DNA of 64,000 nucleotides from an uncultured Brachyspira sp. (GCF_910588665.1 NZ_CAJUPR010000001.1:1-64000); one strand, 5' to 3'. Positions 37,637 through 47,223 are shown, counted from the first letter of the stretch. The notes: generated by a model not told the origin, from the letters alone. Program-made: numbers and translations.

Positions 37637-38491
37637 ATGCCTGTAATAAAAGCCCCATGCAAAATAAATCTTTCTCTTGATATAACTTCAAAAAGAGAAG
37701 ACGGCTATCATTTAATAGAGTCTTTATTTCATACTGTAAATTTATATGATATTATAAGTATAGAAAAATCTTATAAATATAATATATCAACTTCTGGAAA
37801 GTTTGCATTGCAGGATAAAACGGAAGATAATACGGCAACAAAAGTATTTAATTATTTTAAAAGCAATATGAATCTTAAAGATAATTATAATATTCATATA
37901 GAGAAAAATATCCCAACAGGTGCAGGACTTGGCGGAGGATCTTCCGATGCTGCATCTATTATTAAATTTTTTTTAGGAGAACTTAATATAGAAATTACTG
38001 ACGGTTTAATAGAATCTTTTTCAAAGTTTGGGGCAGATATACCTTTTTTTATAAGGGGAGGCTGTGCTTGGGTTTGCGGAATAGGAGAAAAAATAATAAA
38101 TTATGACTTTACACTGCCTTATAATATTATTTTAATATATCCTAATATTCATATACCCACAAAATTAGCTTATTCAAGATTTGTAAAAGAAGACTTTTCT
38201 AAATCGGATATTTTTTCTATAAAAAAAATGCTTGACAGTAAAGATATTGATTTTAATAATATAGTATTTAATACTTATAATATATTTGAAAAAAATGTTT
38301 TTAATTTAGAAAAAAAAATAGAGGAAATAAAAATACAAACTGAAAATATAATAAAAAGAAAAGTTTCTATGAGCGGTTCTGGTTCTTCTCTTTTTTCTTT
38401 ATATGAAAAAGATGATGAAAGACTGGATATAGATTTCAGAAAATTAAAATCAGAAACTGATATGAGTATTTATAAATTAAGTTTGATTTAA
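37637..38491 (+). CDS. ispE: 4-diphosphocytidyl-2-C-methyl-D-erythritol kinase
   Basis: GHMP-family kinase of the non-mevalonate isoprenoid pathway. The 284 residues start with the KAPCKINLSLDI motif, then RREDGYHLIESLF-like KREDGYHLIES, the ATP-binding PTGAGLGGGSSDAAS (about 94-108) and the C-terminal SMSGSGSSLF. TAAGGA precedes the ATG. It implies an MEP pathway in this organism; no other genes of the pathway are in the window. Confidence 0.95.
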   Translation: MPVIKAPCKINLSLDITSKREDGYHLIESLFHTVNLYDIISIEKSYKYNISTSGKFALQDKTEDNTATKVFNYFKSNMNLKDNYNIHIEKNIPTGAGLGGGSSDAASIIKFFLGELNIEITDGLIESFSKFGADIPFFIRGGCAWVCGIGEKIINYDFTLPYNIILIYPNIHIPTKLAYSRFVKEDFSKSDIFSIKKMLDSKDIDFNNIVFNTYNIFEKNVFNLEKKIEEIKIQTENIIKRKVSMSGSGSSLFSLYEKDDERLDIDFRKLKSETDMSIYKLSLI

Positions 38492-38510
38492 TGCTTTATT
38501 ATGATATAAT
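38483..38510 (+). promoter_or_regulatory. Promoter upstream of the barrel protein gene
   Basis: TTGATT (38483-38488) and TATAAT (38505-38510) are 16 bases apart, at the end of ispE and 31 bases before the next ATG. Confidence 0.55.
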
Positions 38511-38540
38511 CATATATTATAAAAGAGAATTGCAGTAAAA

Positions 38541-39521
38541 ATGATTAAAAGAACATTTGCTTTATTATTGATATATGCTTTCCTATTTCATTCAAAGCAT
38601 TTATTTTCGGTATCTTCAAAGCATTCTTTATCTGTTTTGGAAACAAGCAGTACAAGGTCAAGAGGAATGATGAACTCGGGTTTTTTAACAGGAAACGATT
38701 CATCTGCCGTATTTTTGAACTCATCATCTCTTATGAATGTTTTAAGAGACAGTATTAATTTAAATTATACCTTATCTTCAAATCCTGAAAATGAGTATAT
38801 ATTTAATGCTTCCTATGCGCATATAGGAGCCTCTTATGCTGTAGGAATTGGCTTTGCATCCGAGATTAATAAAATATATTCTTATGATAATTTTGGAATT
38901 AAAAAAAATAATATATATAATGGGCTTTATTTAATAAATCTGTCTGCCGCCTATGCTGTCAGCGAAGGCTCTTTTATAGGGGCTAATATAAAAAGCATTA
39001 TTAATAACAGCAGAAGAGATAATAATTTTGGAATGTTTTTTGATTTATCATATATGCAGTCTGTTTTTACTCCTAATTTTAAATTAGGAATGGTTATTAG
39101 AAATTTTGGATTTTATGATAATGTATTTGCAAAGGTAGATACCGAGATAACGGCTTCTTTAGCATATATAAAAAGCGATAATAGTTTTTCAATATCTGCT
39201 CAATATACAATATCCGTTCCTTCAGTAAGTCATAATGCATCATTGGGACTTGAGGCTATGATTGTAGATTTTAATAAATTGGGATTATTTGAAGAGAAAA
39301 CGGCTTGGTATGACGATTTACCTGAAGAAGTATTGGATAAAAAAAGATTTTCATCTAAATTGCCGAGCGGTATTTTAGCAAGAGTCGGAGTGGGAAATAA
39401 AGGCGTTTCTTTGGGCTTATCTGTTTATGTGAAATTGTTCAGACTTGATTATGCTGTTATTTTTGATAATTTCAGCAAGGATAATATTTCGCATGATATA
39501 GGCATGAGTTTTATTTTTTAA
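38541..39521 (+). CDS. Outer-membrane beta-barrel protein, PorV/UPF0164-like
   Basis: The 326-residue protein has a signal peptide (about 1-24), then LETSSTRSRGMMNSGFLTGNDSSAVFLNSSSL, which resembles the N-terminal segment of PorV/FadL-like UPF0164 proteins of spirochetes. Repeated amphipathic strands follow, and the protein ends in MSFIF with the terminal Phe typical of Bam-assembled barrels. A role in the outer membrane is likely; the substrate is unknown. Confidence 0.65.
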   Translation: MIKRTFALLLIYAFLFHSKHLFSVSSKHSLSVLETSSTRSRGMMNSGFLTGNDSSAVFLNSSSLMNVLRDSINLNYTLSSNPENEYIFNASYAHIGASYAVGIGFASEINKIYSYDNFGIKKNNIYNGLYLINLSAAYAVSEGSFIGANIKSIINNSRRDNNFGMFFDLSYMQSVFTPNFKLGMVIRNFGFYDNVFAKVDTEITASLAYIKSDNSFSISAQYTISVPSVSHNASLGLEAMIVDFNKLGLFEEKTAWYDDLPEEVLDKKRFSSKLPSGILARVGVGNKGVSLGLSVYVKLFRLDYAVIFDNFSKDNISHDIGMSFIF

Positions 39522-39536
39522 TTTAAGTATTTAATT

Positions 39537-40343
39537 ATGGCTATTTGTAAAAGAATTATATCTAATACTGGAAACTGCAGCAGGGAAGAGTATAAAGACG
39601 GTTTATGTATTATTCATCATAACAGTAATGATAAACCTGAAGGACTTTTCAGAAGAATTATAAGAGATGATATTTATAGAGGTTTTTATAACTTTTCTTA
39701 TATGATAAGCTATGACGGATTTAATTTTGAAGGGTTAAAAATAGAAAAAAATTCCGATTTGCTTTTTAGAAATTCATCTTTTTACGGTCCTTTTATTATA
39801 AGAAATTTTGATTTAAATGCCTCCTTAGATTTTACAGATTCTGATTTTGACAGCGGTATTATAATTAATATGTCTAATGTGCATAAAAAAATTATAATGA
39901 AAAACTCTAAAATTAATATAGATTTTAATATGTCTTTATCAAATATTTATTCTCTTGATATTGATAATATAAATACAGAGTGTAATTTCAGTATATCCAA
40001 TTGCAATATAATAGATAATCTTAAATTTAATCATATTCGCTTAAAAAATAATCTGAGTTTTCTTAATTCAAGTTTTCAGGGAGATGCATACTTTGAAAAT
40101 ATTATTATAGAAGGCGATGCAGATTTCAGAAATATAAAGTTTTATAAATCGTTAAAATTTGAGAATGTTGAAATAAGAGGCATCACAATACCTAAAGAAC
40201 TTATGCAAAATAAAAATATAGAGTTTATAAATACGGCTATAAACGGAGTTTTTATAAAAGATAATCAAAAAGAAAAAAAAGACAAAGAAAAGAAAGAAAA
40301 AACACTGAAAAAAATAAAAGAAGCTAAAAATAAAAAAATATAG
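39537..40343 (+). CDS. Pentapeptide-repeat-like protein with N-terminal Cys/His motif
   Basis: The 268-residue protein starts with MAICKRIISNTGNC and DGLCIIHH, where Cys4, Cys14, Cys24 and His27 resemble a small zinc-binding module seen ahead of some pentapeptide-repeat proteins. Residues about 60-235 contain degenerate five-residue units with Phe/Leu/Ile at regular spacing (such as SLDFTDSDF, SFLNSSFQGDAYFEN and EGDADFRNIKF), suggesting a right-handed beta-helix. The C-terminus is a lysine/glutamate-rich tail. No strong ribosome site is visible, and it follows the barrel gene by 15 bases. Function unknown. Confidence 0.65.
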   Translation: MAICKRIISNTGNCSREEYKDGLCIIHHNSNDKPEGLFRRIIRDDIYRGFYNFSYMISYDGFNFEGLKIEKNSDLLFRNSSFYGPFIIRNFDLNASLDFTDSDFDSGIIINMSNVHKKIIMKNSKINIDFNMSLSNIYSLDIDNINTECNFSISNCNIIDNLKFNHIRLKNNLSFLNSSFQGDAYFENIIIEGDADFRNIKFYKSLKFENVEIRGITIPKELMQNKNIEFINTAINGVFIKDNQKEKKDKEKKEKTLKKIKEAKNKKI

Positions 40344-40384
40344 CCTGAATATGATGAAAATAAATAATAATATTTTAATTTAAG

Positions 40385-41455
40385 TTAAAGTAAATTTCTA
40401 TTATCTTTCAATTCATCTTTTTCTCTTATATCTTTTAATATTTCTTTAATTTTAGAGTCTTCATTATTAGGATAAATTAAAAGCACATTGTCGGATTTTA
40501 CTATTGTAAGATTATGAATTCCATCTGCCGCTATAAATGTTTTCTTATCATCATTTATTATAATATTGCCGTTTGATTCTTTTGCATACACATTTCCTAC
40601 TATTACATTTTTATTGCTATCTTTATTATGTATTCTTCCAAGCGCAGAAAATGCTCCTAAATCGTCCCAAAAGAAATGAGATTTTATGCATATAATATTT
40701 GTTAATTTTTCCATTATGCCGAAGTCAAAAGAGATTTTATCTATAGTATTGAATATTTTCAGCTTTTCATCATCATTTTTATTTTTTAAAGTTTCTATTA
40801 TTTTATTATATGTGTCAGGGATTAATGTTTTTATCGATTTAATTATATTATCTATAGACCATATAAACATGCCGCTGTTCCATAAATAATTTCCGTCTTC
40901 TAAGAATCTGCATGCATTTTCATAATTAGGTTTTTCTATAAATTTATCAACATTATAAACATCATAAGCAATATTATCTTTTATTTTAATATATCCGTAT
41001 CCTGTTTCCGCTCTGTCAGGATTAACACCTATTATAACGATATTATTAGTATTTCGGCTTATATCAATTGCATTTTCTATAGCTTTTATATATAAATCTT
41101 CTTTTCTTATAATAGGATCTGCAGGAAGTATTGTAATAATGGCATTTCCTATTTTTTCTTCTATTAAGATCATTGCTAAACCTATTGCAGCAGCCGTGTC
41201 TCTACCCGCAGGTTCATATATTATATTTTCTTTTTTAAATGACGGTATATATTTGCTGAATGCCTCCTTATATCTTTTTCCTGTAACTATAAATATGCTG
41301 TCTTCGTCTGTAATTCTTAATGCTCTGTCTATTGTCTGTTCTATTAAAGTTTTATTTTCTACAATGGTTAAAAATTGTTTAGGTTTGTTTTCTCTGCTTA
41401 AGGGCCATAGTCTTTCGCCTATTCCTCCGGCAATTATAAGTACAGCTTTTTTCAT
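40385..41455 (-). CDS. manC: Mannose-1-phosphate guanylyltransferase
   Basis: Makes GDP-mannose from mannose 1-phosphate and GTP for glycans. The 356 residues have the nucleotidyltransferase start GGIGERLWPLSRENKPKQFL, YEPAGRDTAAAIGLA and FIEKPNYE. The C-terminal left-handed beta-helix portion is shorter than in bifunctional ManC, and there is no isomerase domain. It stands alone here, in a convergent pair with the pentapeptide gene. Confidence 0.93.
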   Translation of the reverse strand: MKKAVLIIAGGIGERLWPLSRENKPKQFLTIVENKTLIEQTIDRALRITDEDSIFIVTGKRYKEAFSKYIPSFKKENIIYEPAGRDTAAAIGLAMILIEEKIGNAIITILPADPIIRKEDLYIKAIENAIDISRNTNNIVIIGVNPDRAETGYGYIKIKDNIAYDVYNVDKFIEKPNYENACRFLEDGNYLWNSGMFIWSIDNIIKSIKTLIPDTYNKIIETLKNKNDDEKLKIFNTIDKISFDFGIMEKLTNIICIKSHFFWDDLGAFSALGRIHNKDSNKNVIVGNVYAKESNGNIIINDDKKTFIAADGIHNLTIVKSDNVLLIYPNNEDSKIKEILKDIREKDELKDNRNLL

Positions 41456-41487
41456 TATATATACCTTTTAATGATATTTATTTTTTA

Positions 41488-41516
41488 ATTATATCTAAAA
41501 ATTAATTAAAAAACAA
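41488..41516 (-). promoter_or_regulatory. Promoter of manC
   Basis: On the minus strand, TTGTTT (41516 to 41511) and TATAAT (41493 to 41488) are 17 bases apart. The -10 is 32 bases upstream of the start, and an AAAAGG ribosome site follows. Confidence 0.6.
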
Positions 41517-41604
41517 TAATATTTTTATGCATAAAATATAATTCTTAAACTGCGTTAATAAATGAAATGCTTATTAACATAAAAGATAATTTTTATATTT
41601 TTAT

Positions 41605-41633
41605 TTGACAAAAACTATATTATATATTAATCT
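41605..41633 (+). promoter_or_regulatory. Possible promoter of the HTH-receiver gene
   Basis: A perfect TTGACA (41605-41610) lies 17 bases before TAATCT (41628-41633), a weak -10. The start codon is 30 bases further on. Confidence 0.45.
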
Positions 41634-41663
41634 TGTACGGGTTATTTTACTTTGAGAGGTTAT

Positions 41664-42272
41664 ATGAATAATATTGAAGAGTTAATATACGATGATGATG
41701 ATATGCTGTCTCCTATTGATGCTGCTGAGATTGTGGGGGTTTCAAGAACCACTGTTAACTATTGGATTAGACATTACGGATTAAAAGCTGATGTTACGCC
41801 CGGAAAAAGATATAAAATACGCTATGCTGACTTAAAAGCATTTTTGGCTTTTAATAAAAAAGAAAAAAGAATAAAATTAAAAAGAAAACAATCTAAATAT
41901 AAGATTGCAATAATGGAGCCTATGGATATTACAAGAAAAAATTATCTTGAATGGCTTAAAGATGATTATGATGCTGTCTGCATTGCAAATTTACTTAATC
42001 CTCTAAAGGAGCTTAAAAAATTCTCTCCCGATGTTATTTTAATGGATATTAATTTAGCTGACGGTAAAGATTATTTTTATTTATTAGATGAAATAAAGAA
42101 TGAGATATCTTTAAGAACTGCATTAATAATTATCATTACAAAAAAATATAATGAAGACGATGTTGTAAACGGACTTGAGAAAGGCGCCTGCGATTATGTG
42201 AAGAAACCTGTGGGACAAAATGAGCTTAAAGCAAGAATAAAAAATGTAATTAGATTTTATGTAGATATTTGA
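41664..42272 (+). CDS. HTH protein with C-terminal receiver-like domain
   Basis: The 202-residue protein has a MerR/excisionase-type helix-turn-helix at about 15-62 (SPIDAAEIVGVSRTTVNYWIRH), a basic linker, then a receiver-like domain (about 79-202). This is the reverse of the usual receiver-first order. The receiver has Asp128 (VILMDIN), Thr159 and Lys181 before Pro. Its acidic pocket is reduced to Glu85 followed by Pro86. Phosphorylation is therefore plausible but uncertain. The ATG at 41664 follows GAGAGG; the upstream TTG at 41652 overlaps that site. No kinase is adjacent. Confidence 0.8.
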   Translation: MNNIEELIYDDDDMLSPIDAAEIVGVSRTTVNYWIRHYGLKADVTPGKRYKIRYADLKAFLAFNKKEKRIKLKRKQSKYKIAIMEPMDITRKNYLEWLKDDYDAVCIANLLNPLKELKKFSPDVILMDINLADGKDYFYLLDEIKNEISLRTALIIIITKKYNEDDVVNGLEKGACDYVKKPVGQNELKARIKNVIRFYVDI

Positions 42273-42277
42273 GTATA

Positions 42278-44263
42278 TTAAAGCATATTTATAGGATCTA
42301 TGTCTATTTCTATGTAATTTCCGTTTTGAGCTTTAAAAGTATTTTTTAATTTATAAAAGAAGTCTTTTAATAAAGAATGAGACGGTGTTTTTATAAGAAT
42401 ATTCCATCTGTAATATTTATTTAATTTACTTATAGCGCATGCCGAAGCTCCTAATATTATAATTTTATCTGAATATTTATAAGTTTCCATTCTAAGCATA
42501 TCTGCTATAATATTCGCATCGCTTTCTGATTTTTTTTCATCTATTCCCCTTATGACAAGTCTTACTAGTCTTGAAAAAGGAGGATAATTTAAAGGAGCTT
42601 TTCTATTTTCTATTTCTCTATTATAAAATGATATATAATCATGATTTTTAGCACATTCTATGGTGTAATTATCAGGAGTATAGGTTTGAATATATACGAT
42701 TCCTTTTTTTTCTCCTCTTCCGCTTCTTCCTGCAACCTGAGTTATTAAATTAAAAGTTCTCTCAGCACTTCTGAAGTCTGGTATATGAAGAGACATATCG
42801 GCAAGCAGTACACCCACTAAAGTTACATTAGGAAAGTCAAGTCCTTTAGCTATCATTTGAGTGCCTATCAATATATTTATTTCTCCTTCAGAGAATCTTT
42901 TAAATATTTTTTCATAATTTTTAGTTCCTCCTACGGTATTCTGATCCATTCTTTCTATTACCGCATTTGGAAAGAGTATATTTAAATTTTCTTCAACTTT
43001 TTCCGTTCCGCCTCCTATCCGTTCAAAATGACCTATCCTGCATTCGCTGCAGAGATCTTCTAAAAACTGAGTATATCCGCAGTAATGACACATAACAACA
43101 TTCTTCTTCTTATGATATGTCAAAGAAACGGAACAATTAGGGCATTCCAATACTTTCTGACAATGCGAGCAGCTTACAATAGGGGCATATCCTTTTCGAT
43201 TTAAAAATAATATTATCTGTTCTTTTTTTTCCAGTTTTTTATTTATTTCTTCAACTAGTTTTTGAGTGATCATAGGAAAAACTTCTGCTCTTTTTTCTTT
43301 TTTTAAATCTAATATTTTTACTTCGGGCATATTAACAGAAGCGGCTCTTTTATTTAAGCTTACAAGATCTATTTTTCCGCTAAGCGCATAATAAAAACTT
43401 TCTACAGAAGGTGTGGCGCTTCCTAAAATAAGTGTGGCATTTTCATGATTTTTTCTGTAAAATGCAACCTGTCTGGCATGATATCTTGGAGTATCGCCCG
43501 CTTTATAGCTGGTTTCATGTTCTTCATCTATAACTATTATTCCTAAATTTGAGGCAGGTGAGAATATGGCGCTTCTCGCTCCGATTACAATCTTTATCTC
43601 ATCTTTTTTTATCATCTGCCAGTATTTGTATTTAGATGCAGGAGATAATTTGCTGTGAAGAACAGCTATTTTTCCTTCAAATCTTTCTGCAAATTTTTTT
43701 ATAGTCTGAGGAGTCAGAGAAATTTCAGGAAGTATAACTATAGCCTGCTTACCCATATCAACTGCTTTTTTAATTGCCTGAATATATACTTCGGTTTTTC
43801 CGCTTCCTGTAACGCCATGCAGCAGAAAAGTTTTTGATAAATTAGATTCTATGCTTTTATTTATTTCTTTCAGTACATTTTGCTGTTCATCATTAAGTTT
43901 CAGATATGGTTTTTGCTTTGCGGCAATGAGCTTTGCTTTTTTTTCTTTTTTAGCAGGAGTTCCTACTGGAAGAGCTGCAAATAGAGCTTCTCCGAAAGAT
44001 GAATGATAATAATTACTCATCCATTTAGCTAAATTAAATTCTTTATCCGAACATATAGGTTCAAGATCAATTCTAGCCTTGATAGGATATATTTTATAGT
44101 TACCCTCAGCTGTTTCTGTTTCTTCTATGACAATGCCTTTATTGTTTTTTCCTTTAATAGGAGCAATAACCCTACATCCTATCAAGCTATCATTAATCTC
44201 ATCTGGTTTTTTGTATGTAAGTATTTTGTCTATAGGCAGATTAAAAATAACTTTAACATACAT
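42278..44263 (-). CDS. priA: Primosomal replication protein N' (PriA helicase)
   Basis: Restarts stalled replication forks. The 661 residues contain an N-terminal DNA-binding domain (about 1-105), Walker A GVTGSGKT (150-157), the DEEH box in VIDEEHETSYK, the eight-cysteine zinc region from CSHCQKVLECPNC to LCSECR, and the helicase motif GRSGRGEKKG. Last gene of the rplM-rpsI-dksA-like-priA unit, two bases after the DksA-like gene. Confidence 0.95.
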   Translation of the reverse strand: MYVKVIFNLPIDKILTYKKPDEINDSLIGCRVIAPIKGKNNKGIVIEETETAEGNYKIYPIKARIDLEPICSDKEFNLAKWMSNYYHSSFGEALFAALPVGTPAKKEKKAKLIAAKQKPYLKLNDEQQNVLKEINKSIESNLSKTFLLHGVTGSGKTEVYIQAIKKAVDMGKQAIVILPEISLTPQTIKKFAERFEGKIAVLHSKLSPASKYKYWQMIKKDEIKIVIGARSAIFSPASNLGIIVIDEEHETSYKAGDTPRYHARQVAFYRKNHENATLILGSATPSVESFYYALSGKIDLVSLNKRAASVNMPEVKILDLKKEKRAEVFPMITQKLVEEINKKLEKKEQIILFLNRKGYAPIVSCSHCQKVLECPNCSVSLTYHKKKNVVMCHYCGYTQFLEDLCSECRIGHFERIGGGTEKVEENLNILFPNAVIERMDQNTVGGTKNYEKIFKRFSEGEINILIGTQMIAKGLDFPNVTLVGVLLADMSLHIPDFRSAERTFNLITQVAGRSGRGEKKGIVYIQTYTPDNYTIECAKNHDYISFYNREIENRKAPLNYPPFSRLVRLVIRGIDEKKSESDANIIADMLRMETYKYSDKIIILGASACAISKLNKYYRWNILIKTPSHSLLKDFFYKLKNTFKAQNGNYIEIDIDPINML

Positions 44264-44265
44264 TT

Positions 44266-44631
44266 TTACATTTTTTCTCGTCGTTTTTTATCTTCATATT
44301 TAGACATACAATTTACGCATCTCAAAGTATACGGCAATGCTGTAAGTCTTTCTTCGTTTATCTCTTCTTTACAATCAATACATTTTCCGTAAATGCCATC
44401 TTCTATTCTTTTGAGAGCATTATTAAGCATTTCTAATTTATCTTTTTCTTTTTGAGAGAAATTCATTAAATTTTGTTTTTCATAAGCCTGAAATGCTATG
44501 TCTACCACATCTCCGTAAGAATCATCTTTAAGAGCTTCATAAGTTTCATTTCCGCTTAATAACTCATCTAAAGTCTTTCTCTTTTCTTCCAATAACAAAT
44601 CTTTAAATTTTTTCAATTTTTTAGCAGTCAT
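44266..44631 (-). CDS. DksA/TraR-family zinc-finger protein
   Basis: The 121 residues have a coiled-coil N-terminal half and a C-terminal zinc finger with two CxxC pairs (CIDCKEEINEERLTALP, then CVNC). In other bacteria such proteins bind the RNA polymerase secondary channel and modulate transcription, often with ppGpp. It is shorter than E. coli DksA (151), so it could be a TraR/YocK-type relative. It is downstream of rpsI in a ribosomal-protein operon, which fits a growth-control role; that part is inference. Confidence 0.85.
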   Translation of the reverse strand: MTAKKLKKFKDLLLEEKRKTLDELLSGNETYEALKDDSYGDVVDIAFQAYEKQNLMNFSQKEKDKLEMLNNALKRIEDGIYGKCIDCKEEINEERLTALPYTLRCVNCMSKYEDKKRREKM

Positions 44632-44670
44632 ATAATAAAACCTTTAAGCAATAGTAACTAAAATAGAAGT

Positions 44671-45069
44671 TTAACGTTTTGAGAATTGGAAACGCTTTCT
44701 AGCGCCTGATCTTCCGTATTTTTTACGCTCAACAACACGGGGATCTCTGGTAAGAAATCCGTTTCTTTTTAATGTAGTTCTGAAATCCTGACTTTCGCCT
44801 ACTAAAGCTTTGGCAATTCCATGTCTTACGGCATCAGCCTGAGCCGAAACTCCGCCTCCATGTACATTAGCAAGCACATCATATTTTCCAAAATTACCGG
44901 TTACTTTTAAAGCATCTTCAACTACCTTAAGAAGAGCCGCTCTGCCTGAAAAATATTCTGTATAGTTTTTTCCATTTATTAAAATTCTTCCGCTTCCTAA
45001 AGTTATGCGTACTCTGGCATTAGCTGTTTTTCTTTTGCCTGTAAAAATAGTTAATTGTTTAGCTGCCAT
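44671..45069 (-). CDS. rpsI: 30S ribosomal protein S9
   Basis: Its C-terminal tail reaches the P-site tRNA. The 132 residues include GKRKTANARVRITLGSG, GGGVSAQADAVRHGIAKAL and the C-terminal KKYGRSGARKRFQFSKR. It follows rplM by 13 bases, the near-universal pairing. Confidence 0.97.
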   Translation of the reverse strand: MAAKQLTIFTGKRKTANARVRITLGSGRILINGKNYTEYFSGRAALLKVVEDALKVTGNFGKYDVLANVHGGGVSAQADAVRHGIAKALVGESQDFRTTLKRNGFLTRDPRVVERKKYGRSGARKRFQFSKR

Positions 45070-45082
45070 GATTATCTCCTAA

Positions 45083-45538
45083 TTATATATTTACTATGGT
45101 AGGTTTATTAGCTTCATGAGGATGCTCGCTTCCTGCATACACTTTTAACTTTTTAAGATGAAGTCTTCCCAACGGATTATGAGAAAGCATGCCTTTTACA
45201 GCTATTTTTACCATTCTTTCAGGTTTTTTTTCTAATAATTCTCCGTAACTTACGGCTTTAATACCGCCCGGATAACCTGTATGTCTGTAGTGAATTTTAT
45301 TTTTCTTTTTGTTTCCTGTTAAAACTATGTCTTTAGCATTTATTATAATAATATAATCTCCATTATCTAAGTTATAGGCATAGTCAGTTTTATGCTTGCC
45401 TTTAAGCATATAGGCTGCCCTGCTTGCCACCCTTCCTAATGACTTACCTTTAGCATCAATTATAAGCCAATTCTGCTTAATATCTTTTTGCGATAAGACA
45501 TAGGTATTATTTTTTGTTTTTAATGTTTTTTTATCCAT
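45083..45538 (-). CDS. rplM: 50S ribosomal protein L13
   Basis: Early 50S assembly protein. The 151 residues include WLIIDAKGKSLGRVAS, KTDYAYNLDNGDYIIIINA, HTGYPGGIK and GMLSHNPLGR. The frame opens three codons upstream at a GTG (45547), but the ATG at 45538 is better spaced from AAGGTG. First gene of the operon with rpsI. Confidence 0.96.
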   Translation of the reverse strand: MDKKTLKTKNNTYVLSQKDIKQNWLIIDAKGKSLGRVASRAAYMLKGKHKTDYAYNLDNGDYIIIINAKDIVLTGNKKKNKIHYRHTGYPGGIKAVSYGELLEKKPERMVKIAVKGMLSHNPLGRLHLKKLKVYAGSEHPHEANKPTIVNI

Positions 45539-45610
45539 AACATACACACCTTGATTTAACTTTTTAAAAATTTGGTAGTTTCATAAAATATTAAAATGTA
45601 ACGGTTGTTT

Positions 45611-45639
45611 ATTATAACATGAAATGATTGTAAAGTCAA
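45611..45639 (-). promoter_or_regulatory. Strong promoter of the rplM operon
   Basis: On the minus strand, TTGACT (45639 to 45634) and TATAAT (45616 to 45611) are exactly 17 bases apart, about 72 bases upstream of rplM. Confidence 0.75.
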
Positions 45640-45714
45640 ATTCCATATATAAAATATTTTTTTAATACTTTATATAGAGAATTTATTATATATAGTTAAA
45701 AATTAATATAAGTA

Positions 45715-46755
45715 TTATTTTTTTCTCTTTATTTTTACTCCGAATCTTTCTTCAACTAACTCTATAAGTTCTGGTAATTTCTGTTCGGCAATCATTTTTA
45801 ATTTTTCTCTATTTATATTTTGGGCTGGAACTCCAAGCATTATAGAATTTGAAGCTATTTTTACATTCGACATTACGCCTGATCTTCCTCCGAATATTAC
45901 TCTGTCTCCTACGCTTACATGATCTGCTAAAGCAGCTTGTCCTCCCAATATGCAATGATGCCCTATTTTAGAACTTCCTGCAATTCCGACCTGAGATACA
46001 ATAATAGAGTGTTCTCCTATATCACAGTTATGAGCTATTTGTACTAAATTGTCTATTTTTACACCCTCTCTTATGATTGTTGAGCCCAAAGTTGCCCTGT
46101 CCACGCATACATTTGCCCCAAGTTCTGCATCATTTTCTATTATGACATTTCCTCTCTGAGGTATTTTCATCTGCTTTCCATTGACTTCAAAAAATCCGAA
46201 ACCGTCATTTCCTATAACAGAAGACGAGCCTATAATGACTCTGTCTTTTATTATGCATTCGTCATGTATAGAAACATTTGAATATATAATGCATTTTTCT
46301 CCTATAACAACATTGTCGCCCAAAAATACATTGGCCTCTATAACGGTTCCATTTCCGACTATTGTATTTTTTCCGATATGCACATTATCTCCTATATAGG
46401 CATTGTCAGAAATTTTTGTATTTTCTTTTATTACGGCAGAAGGCTCAATTTTGCCTAACGGGTATTTTTTATCTTCAAATAAAAAATAAAGCAGTTTAAT
46501 AAAGGCTTCTTTAGGATTGTTATGTACTATTAAAGTTTTATTATTGAAATCTTTAATAGTACAGGCATCATCTTCTCTTAATATTAAAGCATTTGCATTG
46601 CTTTCTAAAGCTGTTTGAAGATATTTATTATTGTCTATGCATACTATAGAATCATCGGATATATCATTTATTGGAGAAAGAGCAGATATTTCTTTATTAT
46701 CATCTCCTATTATTTTTTTAGCTTGAATAATATTGCTTATATATTTTATTTTCAT
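45715..46755 (-). CDS. lpxD: UDP-3-O-acyl-glucosamine N-acyltransferase
   Basis: Third enzyme of lipid A synthesis. The 346 residues have an N-terminal uridine-binding domain (about 1-95), then a left-handed beta-helix of hexapeptide repeats ([20 protein letters not shown] and onward), with catalytic His in [11 protein letters not shown], and a helical C-terminus. It is the last gene of tamB-bamA-skp-lpxD, separated from lpxA/lpxB by about 22 kb. Confidence 0.95.
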   Translation of the reverse strand: MKIKYISNIIQAKKIIGDDNKEISALSPINDISDDSIVCIDNNKYLQTALESNANALILREDDACTIKDFNNKTLIVHNNPKEAFIKLLYFLFEDKKYPLGKIEPSAVIKENTKISDNAYIGDNVHIGKNTIVGNGTVIEANVFLGDNVVIGEKCIIYSNVSIHDECIIKDRVIIGSSSVIGNDGFGFFEVNGKQMKIPQRGNVIIENDAELGANVCVDRATLGSTIIREGVKIDNLVQIAHNCDIGEHSIIVSQVGIAGSSKIGHHCILGGQAALADHVSVGDRVIFGGRSGVMSNVKIASNSIMLGVPAQNINREKLKMIAEQKLPELIELVEERFGVKIKRKK

Positions 46756-46794
46756 AAGATTTTAACTCCTTTTTAGGAAAAATAAAAAAATATA

Positions 46795-47223
46795 TTATTT
46801 TTGTAAAGACGCTTTAACTTTTGCTATAACAGGCTCCGTAATATCAAAAGTTCTGTCAGCATAGAGTATGGCATGTTCGGTTCTTTCAAGTATCAGAGTA
46901 TATCCTTCTTTTTTTACTATAAACATAAGAGAAGAGGCTACCTGTCTTTTTACTTCTCCTCTTAAAGAATAATCTCTGTTATTTTGAACTATTGAAGTAT
47001 CCTGCATATTTGTCTGCATATCGTTCTGAGCTTTATATTCTTCTAATTTAGTTTTTAATTTTTCCACAAATTCGTCATCGCTTGTAAGTTCTTTTATGAC
47101 TCTTTCAAGATCTATATATCCTACTTTTGTAAGTCTGTATGACTGCGTAAATACTCTGGGACTGATAATAGATACTGCAAGTAAGGCTATAAATAATAAA
47201 CTCATAATATAATATTTTTTCAT
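46795..47223 (-). CDS. skp: OmpH/Skp-family periplasmic chaperone
   Basis: Escorts unfolded outer-membrane proteins to BamA. The 142-residue protein has a signal peptide (about 1-27), then KVGYIDLERVIKEL, a predicted coiled-coil arm and the C-terminal GYTLILERTEHAILYADRTFDITEPVI strand-helix, typical of the family. It sits between bamA and lpxD, the classic context. Confidence 0.85.
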   Translation of the reverse strand: MKKYYIMSLLFIALLAVSIISPRVFTQSYRLTKVGYIDLERVIKELTSDDEFVEKLKTKLEEYKAQNDMQTNMQDTSIVQNNRDYSLRGEVKRQVASSLMFIVKKEGYTLILERTEHAILYADRTFDITEPVIAKVKASLQK

